Notes: generated by a model not told the origin, from the sequence alone. DNA of 64,000 nucleotides from Bacteroidaceae bacterium (GCA_024697945.1 JAILRU010000135.1:27650-91649); one strand, 5' to 3'. Positions 27,123 through 36,768 are shown, counted from the first letter of the stretch. Numbers and translations are program-made.

Positions 27123-27629
27123 TCACTTTTTTGTTGTGATAAGAATAATTTGCTTGGGGATTGTCTTGTAGATCTTCATATATTCTTTAGAAAATTTCTG
27201 GAAATTCTTGTCTTGAGTGTTTTTGATAACTGTCATGGATTCTATGTTAGATGATGACAGCGGTTGAATTTCTGTATATGGGACAATCTTACCATCCAGC
27301 ACAAAAGCAATCTCATCAGCTTTTACATGAAGAATATCTGCAGAAACTCCTGTATTATCAGAATCGCTGGACTTTACTGATCTGGATGCTGAGAGGACCT
27401 TCACGCTCTTCACTTCCTTGCCGCCTGTTAGCTCTGAGGTAATAATAGAGTGAAGGTTGTGTGCATGGTCAATGGAATAGTTGACGATAGTCTTGCCAAC
27501 TAACTGTGACCCATCAAAGTTTTCGATCTGCTTACCATCAATCACATAGATTGCCTTTCTCGTTTCCTGTGCAGCCATAGTTGCAACACAGAGTACTGCT
27601 ACAAGCAGCAATAGATTCATTTTTTTCAT
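27123..27629 (-). CDS. Small exported protein resembling a TonB-receptor plug
   Basis: 168 residues, signal peptide ending A-T-M-A-A-Q. Two copies of a plug-like signature occur: A-I-Y-V-I-D-G-K-Q-I near 25 and A-F-V-L-D-G-K-I-V near 107, the second followed by N-I-E-S-M-T-V-I-K-N and a final I-I-L-I-T-T-K-K, the order seen in plug domains of SusC-type receptors. There is no beta barrel. It lies 10 bp behind the putative anti-sigma gene. It may occupy the periplasm and sense or block a receptor; this is inference. No receptor gene is adjacent. Confidence 0.6.
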   Translation of the reverse strand: MKKMNLLLLVAVLCVATMAAQETRKAIYVIDGKQIENFDGSQLVGKTIVNYSIDHAHNLHSIITSELTGGKEVKSVKVLSASRSVKSSDSDNTGVSADILHVKADEIAFVLDGKIVPYTEIQPLSSSNIESMTVIKNTQDKNFQKFSKEYMKIYKTIPKQIILITTKK

Positions 27630-27639
27630 CTTGAATAAT

Positions 27640-28191
27640 TTAAAAGTTTATTAATTGGGATTTTAGTTGTATCGAAGTTCCATCAGAGCATCGTTTTAGC
27701 ATATATGAATTGGGAAGTCCATTTGGTGTATAAGTTTTTATGATAAAGCCATCATTACATGAGGATGCTGTTATGGTCATATCATCAGTTCCTACATTAG
27801 AAAGGATGTTAATGGCTTCCAGTAATTCAGAAGTTGTAATCTCAGGCTGTTCCTTAGCATTGTCTGTAGGGCGGATTGGCAGAAACAAGACTGCACATAT
27901 TATAGCGGCAGCAGCTGAAACAATCCAGCGCAGAGCAACAATCTTACTTTTTTTACTTCCTCTTTGCATCAGGCGGTCGAACTCCTCGGCCTTTTCTTCC
28001 GAAACTTCAGGCCGTCCGATGATATTGGAGGTTTGAAGCATGAGCAGAATATCTTCTTCCTCGGTGGAAAGGGCAATATTGGTGTCGCTAAGAAAATCAG
28101 CCAACAAGCGTTCTTCCTCCAATGTTGTCTCTGCATTCAGATAGCGTCTGATGAGTTCCTGACGTATCTTTTCATCATTGAGATTTATCAT
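27640..28191 (-). CDS. Putative anti-sigma factor, single membrane segment
   Basis: 183 residues. An acidic, helical N-terminal part of about 85 residues (E-E-E-R-L-L-A-D-F-L-S-D) is followed by one membrane segment (I-V-S-A-A-A-A-I-I-C-A-V-L-F-L) and a 70-residue outer part. There is no FecR domain. Its ATG overlaps the stop of the ECF sigma gene (ATGA), a typical layout for sigma/anti-sigma pairs. The role is inferred from position and topology only. Confidence 0.6.
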   Translation of the reverse strand: MINLNDEKIRQELIRRYLNAETTLEEERLLADFLSDTNIALSTEEEDILLMLQTSNIIGRPEVSEEKAEEFDRLMQRGSKKSKIVALRWIVSAAAAIICAVLFLPIRPTDNAKEQPEITTSELLEAINILSNVGTDDMTITASSCNDGFIIKTYTPNGLPNSYMLKRCSDGTSIQLKSQLINF

Positions 28192-28697
28192 TTATTGTTC
28201 CTCCTTGTCTTTAATAACTCCATCATTTTCTTTCTTGCAGCGCATATCATCGTTTTTGTACTGGTGGGCGTTGCATTGCAGGTTGCGGCGATTTCCACCA
28301 TTGACATTCCTTCGCTCCGCATCATCAACATTCGCTGTTGCGTTCTCGGCAGTTTTGCCAATGCATTGCCTATTATCCGCTCAGTGTCGTGAGTTATCAT
28401 CGACTGATCAGCCTGTACGTTTCCGATGATGTTGTAGGTTTCGTCAAGCGGCTCATGTTGCTCTTTATTGAGTTTCACGATGTCAATGCACACGTTCTTT
28501 GCAATCAACATAGCCAGTGCTTCGGGCTTCTGATATTCGCTTAGCCTGTCTCGCATCTGCCAGAGACGCAAAAGAGTTTCTTGTACGGCATCTTCTGCGT
28601 CGTAGGCTAGTTCCTGTCTATCGAAGAAACTCCGGCAGAGATTCATCAGCTTTGGACGAACGGATGTTGCGATTTTTTGAAAGTCTTGCGATTCCAT
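28188..28697 (-). CDS. ECF-type RNA polymerase sigma factor
   Basis: 169 residues. Region 2 is seen at about 10-80 (D-A-E-D-A-V-Q-E-T-L-L-R-L-W) and region 4 at about 105-165 (L-P-R-T-Q-Q-R-M-L-M-M-R-S-E-G-M-S-M-V-E-I-A). It belongs to the sigma-70 ECF group common in Bacteroidetes. First gene of a three-gene unit with an anti-sigma-like and a plug-like protein. A -7 element is at 28821. Confidence 0.85.
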   Translation of the reverse strand: MESQDFQKIATSVRPKLMNLCRSFFDRQELAYDAEDAVQETLLRLWQMRDRLSEYQKPEALAMLIAKNVCIDIVKLNKEQHEPLDETYNIIGNVQADQSMITHDTERIIGNALAKLPRTQQRMLMMRSEGMSMVEIAATCNATPTSTKTMICAARKKMMELLKTRRNNK

Positions 28698-28820
28698 TTT
28701 GTTTATGCACTTCTACTATTAACACGAATAAGAACGGGAAAGGTAAACTAAAAAATGGAAATATCTCGTTCGAGGCATTCATTTCACGATGCGACCTTCT
28801 TTGAAGGTCAATTCAGATGG

Positions 28821-28828
28821 CAAAGTTA
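28821..28828 (-). promoter_or_regulatory. -7 element upstream of the sigma operon
   Basis: TAACTTTG on the minus strand, 124 bp before the ATG; the -33 spacing is not standard, which would fit control by a different sigma factor or a weak promoter. Confidence 0.45.
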
Positions 28829-28924
28829 CGGAAAACGGCTCAAAAAATCCCTCGACAAAACCCGAAAATCGGATGCCGAGGGTGAAAGTCTCAACTCAGG
28901 TTAAGAGTTTCAGGTTTTATAGTC

Positions 28925-31900
28925 TCAATCGCTGCTTCTTACAAATATCTTTTGCCCGTTGTTGATATATAGTCCCCTTTTTAATTTTAATGAAGAGTGA
29001 AGAGTGAAGAGTGAAGAATTTGCTCCCTCTCTGATTTTTCGGCCAGCGAGGTCATAGACGGCATTATCATTTATCATTTGTCCTTTATCATTTAGACGCG
29101 GGGCGTCGCCAATGCCCGTGGTGTTGTCGTAGTCGATGGTTACTACGTCGCCTTGCTTCACTCCGGGAATGGTATAGACATCGCCGTCTGCAATGGGCGC
29201 TACGCTTTCTCCGTTGAGGCGGAAGGTATATACTGCATTTTTCAGTTTTGCATAGCGGATGCGCAGGGGCTGTCCGGCATGGCTGGTGATGGTGGCGCTG
29301 GTAATGGTGCCGTTCTGCCATGTCTCATCGACGGTGAAACCTGCCTGGGCCTTCAGGCCTGCAACGCTGCCGTCTTTCCAGGCGGATGGCAATGCGGGAA
29401 GCAGGGTGATGATGTCATCGTAGGACTGCAGCAGCATTTCGCAGATGCCGCTGGTGCAGCCGTAGTTGCCGTCGATCTGGAAGGGCGAATGGGCATCGAA
29501 GAGGTTGTAGTAGCATCCGCCGTAGTTGCCCATCTCGATGACGTAGCTGCCGGAGTGCCGGAGTGCCAGCGAGAGATTTTTGCGGGCGCGGTCGCCGTCG
29601 AGGCAGCGGCTGTAGGTGTTGGTCTGCCAACCCATCGACCATCCGGTCACGTCGCCGTTGCGGGCTATCTGTCCGTTGTAGGCTGCCTGGAACAGTCGCT
29701 TGCCTGCTGTGCTCTGGTCGTAGGCGCTAACCTGCGAGAAGGGATAGAGGCACATGAGGTGGGAGAGGTGGCGGTGACCCGGGTCAGAGAGGGGATTGTT
29801 CTTCCACTCGGAGATGCAGGTCTTGCCATTGTAGGTCTCGGTCCACAGTCCTTTGTCGAAGTTGTCGTAGAGGTCCTGGATTACTGCTATCTCTGCTGCC
29901 GTCAGTGGCGATTCCTCGCCCAGCTCTGCGTGTCCCTTCATTACCTCGTCGAGCACTTCGTAGCTGGTCTGCTGTGCAAAGGCCGTCACGTCGGTGGGTC
30001 CGTGCTCGGGGCTCCATTCGCCTGTGATTTCATAGAGTCCTTTGCTGTCCTTGGTGGCGATGGATTTGGTGAAGAGGGCGCACTGGTACATGACGGGCAG
30101 GGCTCGCTTCAGGAACTCGCGGTCCAATGTGTATTTATAGTAGCGCCAAAGGTGTGTGCAGTACCACGACCCGCAGGTCTTGATGGAGCCGTTGCACCAG
30201 TTGGATGTGCCGCCGAAGATGTTGTTCTCCACGGCTACCATCCATCCCTTGGCTCCGCTTTTGACTTTGCTTGCCAGCTGATACCAGGGCGAATTGGAGC
30301 CAGGTGCGCCCAGGTCGAGGATGTAGTTGAGGAAGGGCAGGTGCATCTCGGAGAGGTTGGCGGGGTCTGCGGGCCAGTAGTTCATCTGGACGTTGATGTC
30401 GGCGTGTATGTCGCAATGCCAGAAGCTGGTGTTGCTGCGGTCGTTCCAGATGCCTTGGAGGTTGGAGGGCGCATGGATGGTGGTGTCGAGGTTGGCGCCG
30501 ATGGTGAGGTAGCGGCCGTACTGGAAGTAGAGGGCTTCGAGGAAGAGACCGTCGCTGCTTGCCTTGTTCTGCGTCGAGGCGTTGTAGTATTTGATGAGGT
30601 CCTCGGTGGTCTTGGTCGAGCTTCCGCCCAGGTTGAGGCTGACGCGGTTCATCAGGGCGCTGTGGGCTGCCTTGTGGTCGGCAAGAAGTGTCGCAAAGCC
30701 CTTCACGGCAGCTTCATCGATGCGAGTGCTGACTGTGGCGGAGAGTTCAGAAGCCGTCGCTCCGCTCTTGCAATTTGCTTTGCTCGCGTCGTAATCCGTA
30801 GCGGCAGCCATGATGATGTTCACCCAAGACGCGCCACTGACATTGATGCCGTTGGAGCTTGTGACTATTGTGCCGTTGCTCTCCACCTTGAAGCGTGTGT
30901 TGTAGCTGACAATCTGCATCTTGCCGGAGAATGTCGCGGAGGCTGTTCCGTCGTCTTCCAAAGCGTATGTCACACTGCTCGCATTGATTTCGGTGTCGGG
31001 CGCGTAGCTGATGTCGAGATCCATCGTTTCCTGTCCCACCGATTCGTACACCGCCTCGTAGTGTGCCACGAAGACGCGGTCTGTGGCAGAGGCGAAGTAG
31101 CGGCGTTGGAAGGTGGTCTGATGGTCAGGCGACTGGAAGTTGACGCCTGCCACGCCGTCTATGATGTCGAGGAAGCGGTTGTAGTTTTCGATGGGTTTGC
31201 CGTCGGACGAAGCAGCCGAGAAGGTTCCGCTCTTGTCCTTGACTAGAATCGAGCCGAAGTTCTGGAAATAGCCCTGATTGCCGGAGTTGGTGGCTGTGCC
31301 GCTCCAAAGCGTTTTCTCGTTGAACTGTATGTCGTCGCAGAGCACGCCGCCGCGAATGGTGGCGCCAAGCTGGCCGTTGCCCATCGGCAGGGCATACTCC
31401 ATCCATGTGTCGGAGACGCCTGTCGCTGTGGCGGGGACGTCGTACCACAGGGAGAAGTCGTGGATGTCGGTCGGACGCGAGCCTTTCTCTCCTACGCAGA
31501 ACTCGGTGGGCTGGACATCTGCTTCAGCGACGAGGTAGAGGATGTTGTTGACGTCTGAGGCCTGCCAGAGTCCGATTTCCTTGCCTACTCCTGTGCCGCC
31601 CCATTGGTTTAAGTAGCGGTTGGCCTGACCTGCTGCACCCAACCAGGCTATCTCGTAGTTGCCGGCATAGTTCGTGTTTTTCGTCATCTCGATGGTGAAG
31701 CCGTTGGCATCTGCACCAGCGCGCGTCTTGAGTCTGTTGCCGTCGTAATAGGCTTTGCGCCCTGAGCCTTTGTTGACGAGCTGGAAGTTGTTCTCGTTGC
31801 CGACGAGTTTCCACAGCTGGCTCGGTTCGCCGTACTTACGTCCCTGCGTTGTGACGTTTTTGCCTGCCCCCATGTCCTGGAGCACGAGGCTCGAGTTGGC

Positions 31901-32467
31901 GAAGGTGACATAATAGTAGCCGTCCTCCTGTTCCTCTGTAGAGAAGAAATCGGGAATGCCCTGAATGGTGAGGATGAAGCGTGAGCCGGCATCGTTGCTG
32001 CCAGAGGCATTGTCCCAGTAGGCGAGGTAGTCCCCACGTTTGTTCCAGTACTTGTGCTCGGAGCCGTGGTCCTTGATCCAGAAGCCCGCGCCGTTCTTGC
32101 CCATGTCGAACTTGGTGACATTCTTGTTGTTGTCCTCCGTCACCATCTTAGCTCTGCCATTGGCTTCGGAGCCTGTCATACCAAGCACGTATCCTTCGCC
32201 TCGGGCTTTGTTGTAGAAGGAGTAGCCGTCGGTGTCGTTACCGATGAAGGTCCAAAGGCCTGTGTCCTCAGTGTCTTCGGTGGTGTTGTTCAGTAACAGA
32301 TATACGCCATCCTTGTAGCCGGTCTTGAAACTGAGATAACCGCCGTTGGCAACTTTGATGGTGTACCACTTTGCCTTGCTCAGGTCGGCAGCACTGGCAT
32401 GGGTGAAAGGGTGAAAAGGAGAAAAAGTGAAAAGGAGTAGAATCAGAAGAAGTGTTATACGTTTCAT
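28925..32467 (-). CDS. GH95 family glycosidase (alpha-L-fucosidase or alpha-L-galactosidase) with N-terminal trefoil modules
   Basis: 1180 residues, signal peptide within the first 27. Two ricin-like modules precede the enzyme (about 28-160, K-W-Y-T-I-K-V...; and about 170-320). The GH95 domain starts near 345 ([13 protein letters not shown]). Catalytic-site motifs seen: [10 protein letters not shown] near 690, G-E-W-S-P-E-H-G near 819, and F-Q-I-D-G-N-Y-G near 999; these match the Asn, Glu and Asp of characterised GH95 fucosidases. The tail is [10 protein letters not shown]...[10 protein letters not shown]. Fucosidase and galactosidase cannot be told apart here. It lies 57 bp behind aroB and may be read from the aroB promoter. 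Confidence 0.88.
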   Translation of the reverse strand: MKRITLLLILLLFTFSPFHPFTHASAADLSKAKWYTIKVANGGYLSFKTGYKDGVYLLLNNTTEDTEDTGLWTFIGNDTDGYSFYNKARGEGYVLGMTGSEANGRAKMVTEDNNKNVTKFDMGKNGAGFWIKDHGSEHKYWNKRGDYLAYWDNASGSNDAGSRFILTIQGIPDFFSTEEQEDGYYYVTFANSSLVLQDMGAGKNVTTQGRKYGEPSQLWKLVGNENNFQLVNKGSGRKAYYDGNRLKTRAGADANGFTIEMTKNTNYAGNYEIAWLGAAGQANRYLNQWGGTGVGKEIGLWQASDVNNILYLVAEADVQPTEFCVGEKGSRPTDIHDFSLWYDVPATATGVSDTWMEYALPMGNGQLGATIRGGVLCDDIQFNEKTLWSGTATNSGNQGYFQNFGSILVKDKSGTFSAASSDGKPIENYNRFLDIIDGVAGVNFQSPDHQTTFQRRYFASATDRVFVAHYEAVYESVGQETMDLDISYAPDTEINASSVTYALEDDGTASATFSGKMQIVSYNTRFKVESNGTIVTSSNGINVSGASWVNIIMAAATDYDASKANCKSGATASELSATVSTRIDEAAVKGFATLLADHKAAHSALMNRVSLNLGGSSTKTTEDLIKYYNASTQNKASSDGLFLEALYFQYGRYLTIGANLDTTIHAPSNLQGIWNDRSNTSFWHCDIHADINVQMNYWPADPANLSEMHLPFLNYILDLGAPGSNSPWYQLASKVKSGAKGWMVAVENNIFGGTSNWCNGSIKTCGSWYCTHLWRYYKYTLDREFLKRALPVMYQCALFTKSIATKDSKGLYEITGEWSPEHGPTDVTAFAQQTSYEVLDEVMKGHAELGEESPLTAAEIAVIQDLYDNFDKGLWTETYNGKTCISEWKNNPLSDPGHRHLSHLMCLYPFSQVSAYDQSTAGKRLFQAAYNGQIARNGDVTGWSMGWQTNTYSRCLDGDRARKNLSLALRHSGSYVIEMGNYGGCYYNLFDAHSPFQIDGNYGCTSGICEMLLQSYDDIITLLPALPSAWKDGSVAGLKAQAGFTVDETWQNGTITSATITSHAGQPLRIRYAKLKNAVYTFRLNGESVAPIADGDVYTIPGVKQGDVVTIDYDNTTGIGDAPRLNDKGQMINDNAVYDLAGRKIREGANSSLFTLHSSLKLKRGLYINNGQKIFVRSSD
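28991..29094 (-). repeat. Two heptamer arrays in the GH95 C-terminal tail
   Basis: TGAAGAG repeats (28991-29021) and ATCATTT words (29066-29094), written as on the plus strand, flank the A-V-Y-D-L-A-G-R motif, the same placement as in the two genes at 22557 and 25412 but with different words. Confidence 0.75.
32401..32442 (-). repeat. Heptamer-like array in the GH95 signal-peptide codons
   Basis: GTGAAAG, GGTGAAA, AGGAGAA, AAAGTGA, AAAGGAG at 7-bp spacing (plus-strand reading) encode [11 protein letters not shown] of the signal peptide. Confidence 0.6.
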
Positions 32468-32524
32468 AATGTACTGTAGTTTTAGTTATTTCGTGATTTC
32501 GATATTTCGATAAGCTTTAGGGTT

Positions 32525-33577
32525 TTATCCTTCGCGGAGGAAGTCGAGCATTTCAAAGATGTCGTCCTTCGAGGCTTGCTGGTTGATGCGGATGTCTCCG
32601 ATGCCGCCCAGCAGGGTGAAGTTGATGATGTCACCTTCGTTCTTCTTGTCGTGCGTCATGAATTCGTAGAGACGTTCGTACTGTTTGCAGTCAAGGGCAA
32701 AGTCGCCATAGTTCTGTCGGATGAACTGCACTGTCTGGCGCAATTTGTCTTTTGGGAAGCCGCATTTCACAGTACTCAGATAGAGCTCGCAGATGAGGCC
32801 CCAAGCCACAGCATAGCCGTGCAGGACGGTGTGTTCCTGTTCCATGGCGAGGCTCTCGAGCGCGTGACCTGCGGTGTGCCCCAGGTTGAGTGCCTTGCGT
32901 AGGCCTTTCTCTGTCGGGTCTTCCTCCACGATGTGCTCCTTGACAGCCACGCTCTTCGCTACAAGGGTGCCGAGTTGGGCGTAGTCGAGTTCATCGAGGT
33001 CGAATCGAAGCAGCTCAGCCCAGGTTTCAGTATCGCTGATGAGGCCGTGTTTGAGCATCTCGGCAAAGCCCGAGAGGATGTTCCGATGGTCGAGTGAGCG
33101 CAGGAACTCGCTGGAGAGGATGACTGAGGCAGCGCAGTTGAATACCCCAATCTCGTTCTTCAGTCCACCAAAGTTGATTCCCGTCTTGCCCCCCACGCTG
33201 GCATCGACTTGACTGAGCAGCGTCGTCGGAATGTTGATGTAGGTGATGCCGCGCTTGAAGGTACTGGCAGCGAAACCACCCAGGTCTGTCACCATGCCGC
33301 CTCCCAGGTTCACCAGGAGCGAGTGGCGAGTGGCACCGCCTTGCTGCAGGGCTGCCCAAACATGAGTGAGCGAATCCAGCGTTTTGTTGTCGTCCGTGTC
33401 GCCAATGGTAATCATCTGTGCTCCTTCGAAGCAGGGTAGGGTACTGACGAGCGGCCAACAGAGCCTGACCGTCGTCGTATCTGTGAGTACGAAGAGACGG
33501 TCGTATGATTGTCTCTTAATGGCACCCTCGATATCCACCAGCAGGTTTTGGCTTATGATAACTTCCTGTTTATTCAT
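32525..33577 (-). CDS. aroB: 3-dehydroquinate synthase
   Basis: 350 residues, the usual length. It converts DAHP to 3-dehydroquinate, second step of the shikimate pathway, using NAD and a divalent metal. Seen: L-G-G-G-M-V-T-D-L-G-G-F near 90 (NAD loop), P-T-T-L-L-S-Q-V-D-A-S-V-G-G-K-T near 120, and metal ligands in L-N-L-G-H-T-A-G-H-A-L-E near 232. Cytoplasmic. It has a TATCTTTG -7 element at 33602-33609 and is followed by the GH95 gene. This pairing with a secreted glycosidase looks accidental. Confidence 0.95.
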   Translation of the reverse strand: MNKQEVIISQNLLVDIEGAIKRQSYDRLFVLTDTTTVRLCWPLVSTLPCFEGAQMITIGDTDDNKTLDSLTHVWAALQQGGATRHSLLVNLGGGMVTDLGGFAASTFKRGITYINIPTTLLSQVDASVGGKTGINFGGLKNEIGVFNCAASVILSSEFLRSLDHRNILSGFAEMLKHGLISDTETWAELLRFDLDELDYAQLGTLVAKSVAVKEHIVEEDPTEKGLRKALNLGHTAGHALESLAMEQEHTVLHGYAVAWGLICELYLSTVKCGFPKDKLRQTVQFIRQNYGDFALDCKQYERLYEFMTHDKKNEGDIINFTLLGGIGDIRINQQASKDDIFEMLDFLREG

Positions 33578-33601
33578 GGATGTAAGTACATATTACGTTT
33601 G

Positions 33602-33609
33602 CAAAGATA
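33602..33609 (-). promoter_or_regulatory. -7 element of aroB
   Basis: TATCTTTG on the minus strand, 25 bp upstream of the ATG; the -33 match is weak. Confidence 0.55.
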
Positions 33610-33691
33610 CATATTATATATCATTAAAGAGAAAAATGGTGTCGAAGAAAATGAGAAAAATGAGAAAATATGAAAGAAAGTTTGGCAAATG

Positions 33692-33723
33692 TTTGGCTGT
33701 TCCATGAAAAAGCTGTATCTTTG
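33692..33723 (+). promoter_or_regulatory. Canonical promoter of the tRNA gene
   Basis: TTTG (33692-33695), 20 bp, TATCTTTG (33716-33723), 29 bp before the tRNA. Confidence 0.8.
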
Positions 33724-33752
33724 CGCTCGCAAATCCGAAAGGAATAGCGGAT

Positions 33753-33826
33753 GGCGGGATAGCTCAGCTGGTTAGAGCGTCGGATTCATAATCCGGAGGT
33801 CGTGGGATCGTGACCCACTCCCGCTA
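33753..33826 (+). tRNA. tRNA-Met (CAT), probably elongator
   Basis: Cloverleaf: acceptor GGCGGGA with TCCCGCT (G1-T72 wobble), D-stem GCTC/GAGC, anticodon loop TTCATAA (anticodon CAT at 33787-33789), T-stem GTGGG/CCCAC, discriminator A. CCA is not encoded. The T-loop reads ATCGTGA and not TTCRANY: positions 54 and 58 are A and T, the reverse of the usual T54-A58 pair. The lack of a C1-A72 type mismatch and of three G-C pairs in the anticodon stem argues against an initiator. Modification to an Ile tRNA (lysidine) cannot be excluded but is less likely. Confidence 0.92.
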
Positions 33827-33832
33827 CAGGAA

Positions 33833-33860
33833 AAAGGACTCATTTCGAGTCCTTTATTTG
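33833..33860 (+). terminator. Terminator of the tRNA gene
   Basis: AAAGGACTC (33833-33841) pairs perfectly with GAGTCCTTT (33847-33855), loop ATTTC, followed by ATTTG. Confidence 0.85.
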
Positions 33861-33876
33861 CATTATTATTATAATT

Positions 33877-35457
33877 ATGAAAGAAAGCCTACTCCAGTTC
33901 GGTACATTAGCATCTGCTTTTTTACCTGTTATTCCCGCCGCAGCCAAGACTCAGAAGGGGAATCCGTCTGTCGATAACCGTCAGCAGCCCAACGTCATAG
34001 TCATCCTGGCCGATGATCTTGGATATGGCGACCTTGAGTGTTTTGGTGCCTCACGTGTGCAGACTCCCAATGTCAATGTTTTGGCACAGAGCGGTATTCG
34101 CTTCACGAACGCACATGCTATCGCTGCCACCAGCACTCCGTCGCGTTATGGCTTGCTTACTGGCGAATATGCTTTCAGGCATCCCAATACCGATATCGCA
34201 CGTGGTAATGCAGGTATGATTATTCGTCCTGAGCAGTTTACAATAGCCGATGCCTTCAAGAGTGCGGGCTATGCCACCGCCGCCATTGGAAAATGGCATC
34301 TGGGATTGGGCGACAGGGACGCAGAACAGGACTGGAATGCACAGCTACCCATGCATCCAGGCGATATAGGCTTCGATTACCATTATATCATGGCAGCAAC
34401 GGCAGACCGTACTCCCTGCGTTTTCATTGAACAGGGTCATGTGGCCAACTATGACGCTTCCGCTCCTATCAAGGTAAGCTACGAGGAGAATTTCCCAGGC
34501 GAGCCTACAGGCAAGGAGAATCCTGAATTGCTCTTTAACCTCAAGGCTAGTCATGGGCACAATCAGAGCATCGTCAACGGCATCGGCCGTATCGGTTATA
34601 TGAAGGGTGGAGGCAAAGCTCTTTGGAAGGACGAGAATATTGCTGACAGCATCACAGCCCATGCCATCGGTTTCATCCAGAAACACCAGCAGGAGCCTTT
34701 CTTCATGTATCTGGCCACCAATGATGTACATGTGCCTCGCTTCCCCCATGAGCGTTTCCGTGGTAAGAACCCAATGGGTTTTCGTGGCGACGCCATTGCA
34801 CAGTTCGACTGGACGGTGGGACAGGTTATCTCTGAGTTGGAGCGTCTGGGCTTGCGACAGAACACCCTTATCATTCTTAGCAGCGACAATGGTCCAGTGG
34901 TGGATGACGGCTATCAGGATCGTGCCGTAGAGCTTCTTGGCGACCATCGTCCCGCAGGCCCCTATCGTGCCGGCAAATACAGCACCTTCGAGGGTGGCAC
35001 TGTCGTTCCCGCCATTGTTTCGTGGCCCAAGAAGGTTCAGGCGGGACAGGAGTCGGATGCCCTCATTTCGCAGATTGACTGGTTGGCATCTCTCAGCACT
35101 CTTGTTGGTGCCCGTATCCCCAGAGGCGGCGCCATAGACAGCCAGAACCATCTCAGTACTCTTTTGGGCGAAGACAGGCAGGACCGTTCCTACGTCCTGG
35201 AGCAGGCTGCCAATCACGCCCTTTCTGTTCGTACAAAAGAGTGGAAGTACATTTCCCCAAGCCAGGGACCTGCCGTTATCTCAGGACCGAACATGGAGAG
35301 CGGATATGCCCGTGAGCCCCAGCTCTACAACATGCAGCAGGCCTACGAGCAGGAAAATGTCGCCCTTCAGCATCCGGAGGTAGTCTTCAAATTGCAGTCT
35401 TATATAGAAAAGGAACGCACAGGCGGCAGGGGCTACACCTCACCGATTTCCAAGTAA
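33877..35457 (+). CDS. Secreted sulfatase of the S1 family, serine type
   Basis: 526 residues. The N-terminus (MKESLLQFGT...P-A-A-A-K) fits a signal peptide. N-V-I-V-I-L-A-D-D-L-G-Y-G (metal-binding Asp46-Asp47) and T-S-T-P-S-R-Y-G-L-L-T-G give the sulfatase signature; Ser86 is the residue to be converted to formylglycine, which needs an anaerobic sulfatase-maturating enzyme not present here. K-W-H-L-G near 143 and S-S-D-N-G-P near 332 are further active-site motifs. It removes sulfate esters from glycans outside the cytoplasm; the subfamily and substrate were not determined. It starts 17 bp after the tRNA terminator and has no obvious promoter of its own apart from a weak TTTATTTG. Confidence 0.9.
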   Translation: MKESLLQFGTLASAFLPVIPAAAKTQKGNPSVDNRQQPNVIVILADDLGYGDLECFGASRVQTPNVNVLAQSGIRFTNAHAIAATSTPSRYGLLTGEYAFRHPNTDIARGNAGMIIRPEQFTIADAFKSAGYATAAIGKWHLGLGDRDAEQDWNAQLPMHPGDIGFDYHYIMAATADRTPCVFIEQGHVANYDASAPIKVSYEENFPGEPTGKENPELLFNLKASHGHNQSIVNGIGRIGYMKGGGKALWKDENIADSITAHAIGFIQKHQQEPFFMYLATNDVHVPRFPHERFRGKNPMGFRGDAIAQFDWTVGQVISELERLGLRQNTLIILSSDNGPVVDDGYQDRAVELLGDHRPAGPYRAGKYSTFEGGTVVPAIVSWPKKVQAGQESDALISQIDWLASLSTLVGARIPRGGAIDSQNHLSTLLGEDRQDRSYVLEQAANHALSVRTKEWKYISPSQGPAVISGPNMESGYAREPQLYNMQQAYEQENVALQHPEVVFKLQSYIEKERTGGRGYTSPISK

Positions 35458-35474
35458 GTTACCTTTTAAGGCTT

Positions 35475-36596
35475 TTATTTCCATTCGTCGCGCCAGCGAA
35501 TGACGGGTTTCCCGTCCTCAAACTCTATCGGGAGCCAGATGTAGCGGGCATCAATGGGATGTCGCGGACGCCAGATGTCGGCCATGAAAATATATTGAGA
35601 GTTCAGAGTTAGGACGAATGTGCTTTGTCCGCCGAAGGTTATCTCAGCTTTGGGCCCTCGGCAGGGATTGGGGTGTTGCGTCCAGGGGCCCCAGATGCTT
35701 GGGGCAGAAAACATACGGGCCTCGTTGGGAGCCCAACCCGTGCAGCCAGAAGTAATCATCCAGTAGGTACCTTCGTGCTTGAAGATGGCAGGCGCCTCGT
35801 TGTGACCTGCAGGTGCGACGCGTGTGTAACGGCCGCTGTGGTGCAGGTAGTCGTCCGTCAGTTCTGCGATGTGCAGGGTCAGGTTCTCTTCCGACGAGAA
35901 GATATGGTAGGCCTTCCCGTCGTCATCCACGTAGAGCGTCATATCGCGTGACATCTGTCCGCCCTCGAAGTCGCGTTTTACGAAAAGTCCCTGCTCCACA
36001 GCCCTGAGCCAGGCGGGCGTCCATTCTTCCTTGTAATTAGCCCCATCAAGCGTGTCTATGACTGCCAGTTCCTGTTCTCCGAACTCCACAGGCCAGATGC
36101 CTGCATCTGCCCTTTGCGAATAGAGAAACTTGTAGGGACCATCGGGCTGGTCGGCTACAGCCACACCATAGCGTGCCGCATTGTAGCCCTGCCCTTTCAG
36201 CTCCAAGTGGAACCACATGCAGAACTTCTTCGTCGCCTCATTGTATATCACCTTCGGACGCTCCAGGACGCAACCTCGTTCAATGTCATGGCCGCGTTCG
36301 TCCGTGACGCTGAGTGCCACGCCGCAGTTCCGCCAGTTCAGCAGGTCCTCCGACGCATAGCAGGTCACACCCACCAGGGCGCTGCTTGTATGCTCTGCCT
36401 TGTGCTCGCCAAACCAGTAGTAGGTGTCGCCATACTTCAGTACTCCGCCGCCGTGTGCGTTGATGTGCTGTCCGTTCTCGTCAGGCCATATTTCGCCTGG
36501 GTGGAATGCGGTATTGGTGGTTGTCTGCTGTCCATACGATGGCAGGGTAATGACCGCCATCAGCATCAGTCCCCATCGGAATAATAGCTTTTTCAT
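35475..36596 (-). CDS. Secreted GH43-like glycosidase (resembling exo-beta-1,3-galactanase subfamilies)
   Basis: 373 residues, signal peptide ending L-P-S-Y-G-Q. The start of the mature enzyme has I-W-P-D-E-N-G-Q-H-I-N-A-H-G-G-G and Y-Y-W-F-G-E-H-K, a signature I associate with GH43 subfamilies 24/34, whose known members cut galactans. E-R-P-K-V-I-Y-N near 110 and A-P-A-I-F-K-H-E-G-T-Y-W near 265 are five-bladed propeller motifs. No binding module is attached. It is convergent with the sulfatase (17 bp between stops). A full promoter is at 36644-36674. Confidence 0.82.
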   Translation of the reverse strand: MKKLLFRWGLMLMAVITLPSYGQQTTTNTAFHPGEIWPDENGQHINAHGGGVLKYGDTYYWFGEHKAEHTSSALVGVTCYASEDLLNWRNCGVALSVTDERGHDIERGCVLERPKVIYNEATKKFCMWFHLELKGQGYNAARYGVAVADQPDGPYKFLYSQRADAGIWPVEFGEQELAVIDTLDGANYKEEWTPAWLRAVEQGLFVKRDFEGGQMSRDMTLYVDDDGKAYHIFSSEENLTLHIAELTDDYLHHSGRYTRVAPAGHNEAPAIFKHEGTYWMITSGCTGWAPNEARMFSAPSIWGPWTQHPNPCRGPKAEITFGGQSTFVLTLNSQYIFMADIWRPRHPIDARYIWLPIEFEDGKPVIRWRDEWK

Positions 36597-36643
36597 AGAA
36601 ATATCATAGGGTTATGAAACAGAAATGAACTATAATCTGGCTG

Positions 36644-36674
36644 CAAAGATACGAAAAAGTGACAGAAAAGCAAA
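36644..36674 (-). promoter_or_regulatory. Canonical promoter of the GH43 gene
   Basis: On the minus strand TTTG (36674-36671), 19 bp, TATCTTTG (36651-36644). Confidence 0.75.
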
Positions 36675-36768
36675 GAATATGGCCTAAAAACTCCCATGTT
36701 TCACAACGCAGGAGCTTTGTGGCGCCCGTTTATTAACTTCTTCGTTCCGCTCGGGCAGAAAAAACCAA

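Noticed and set aside
29153..31246. 697-codon open frame on the plus strand
   Set aside because: Antisense to the GH95 catalytic domain; composition is that of a shadow frame (rich in V, A, G, H).
33877..35457. tRNA-linked integration of the sulfatase region
   Set aside because: No integrase and no repeat of the tRNA 3' end downstream were seen, so the tRNA does not look like an occupied attachment site.
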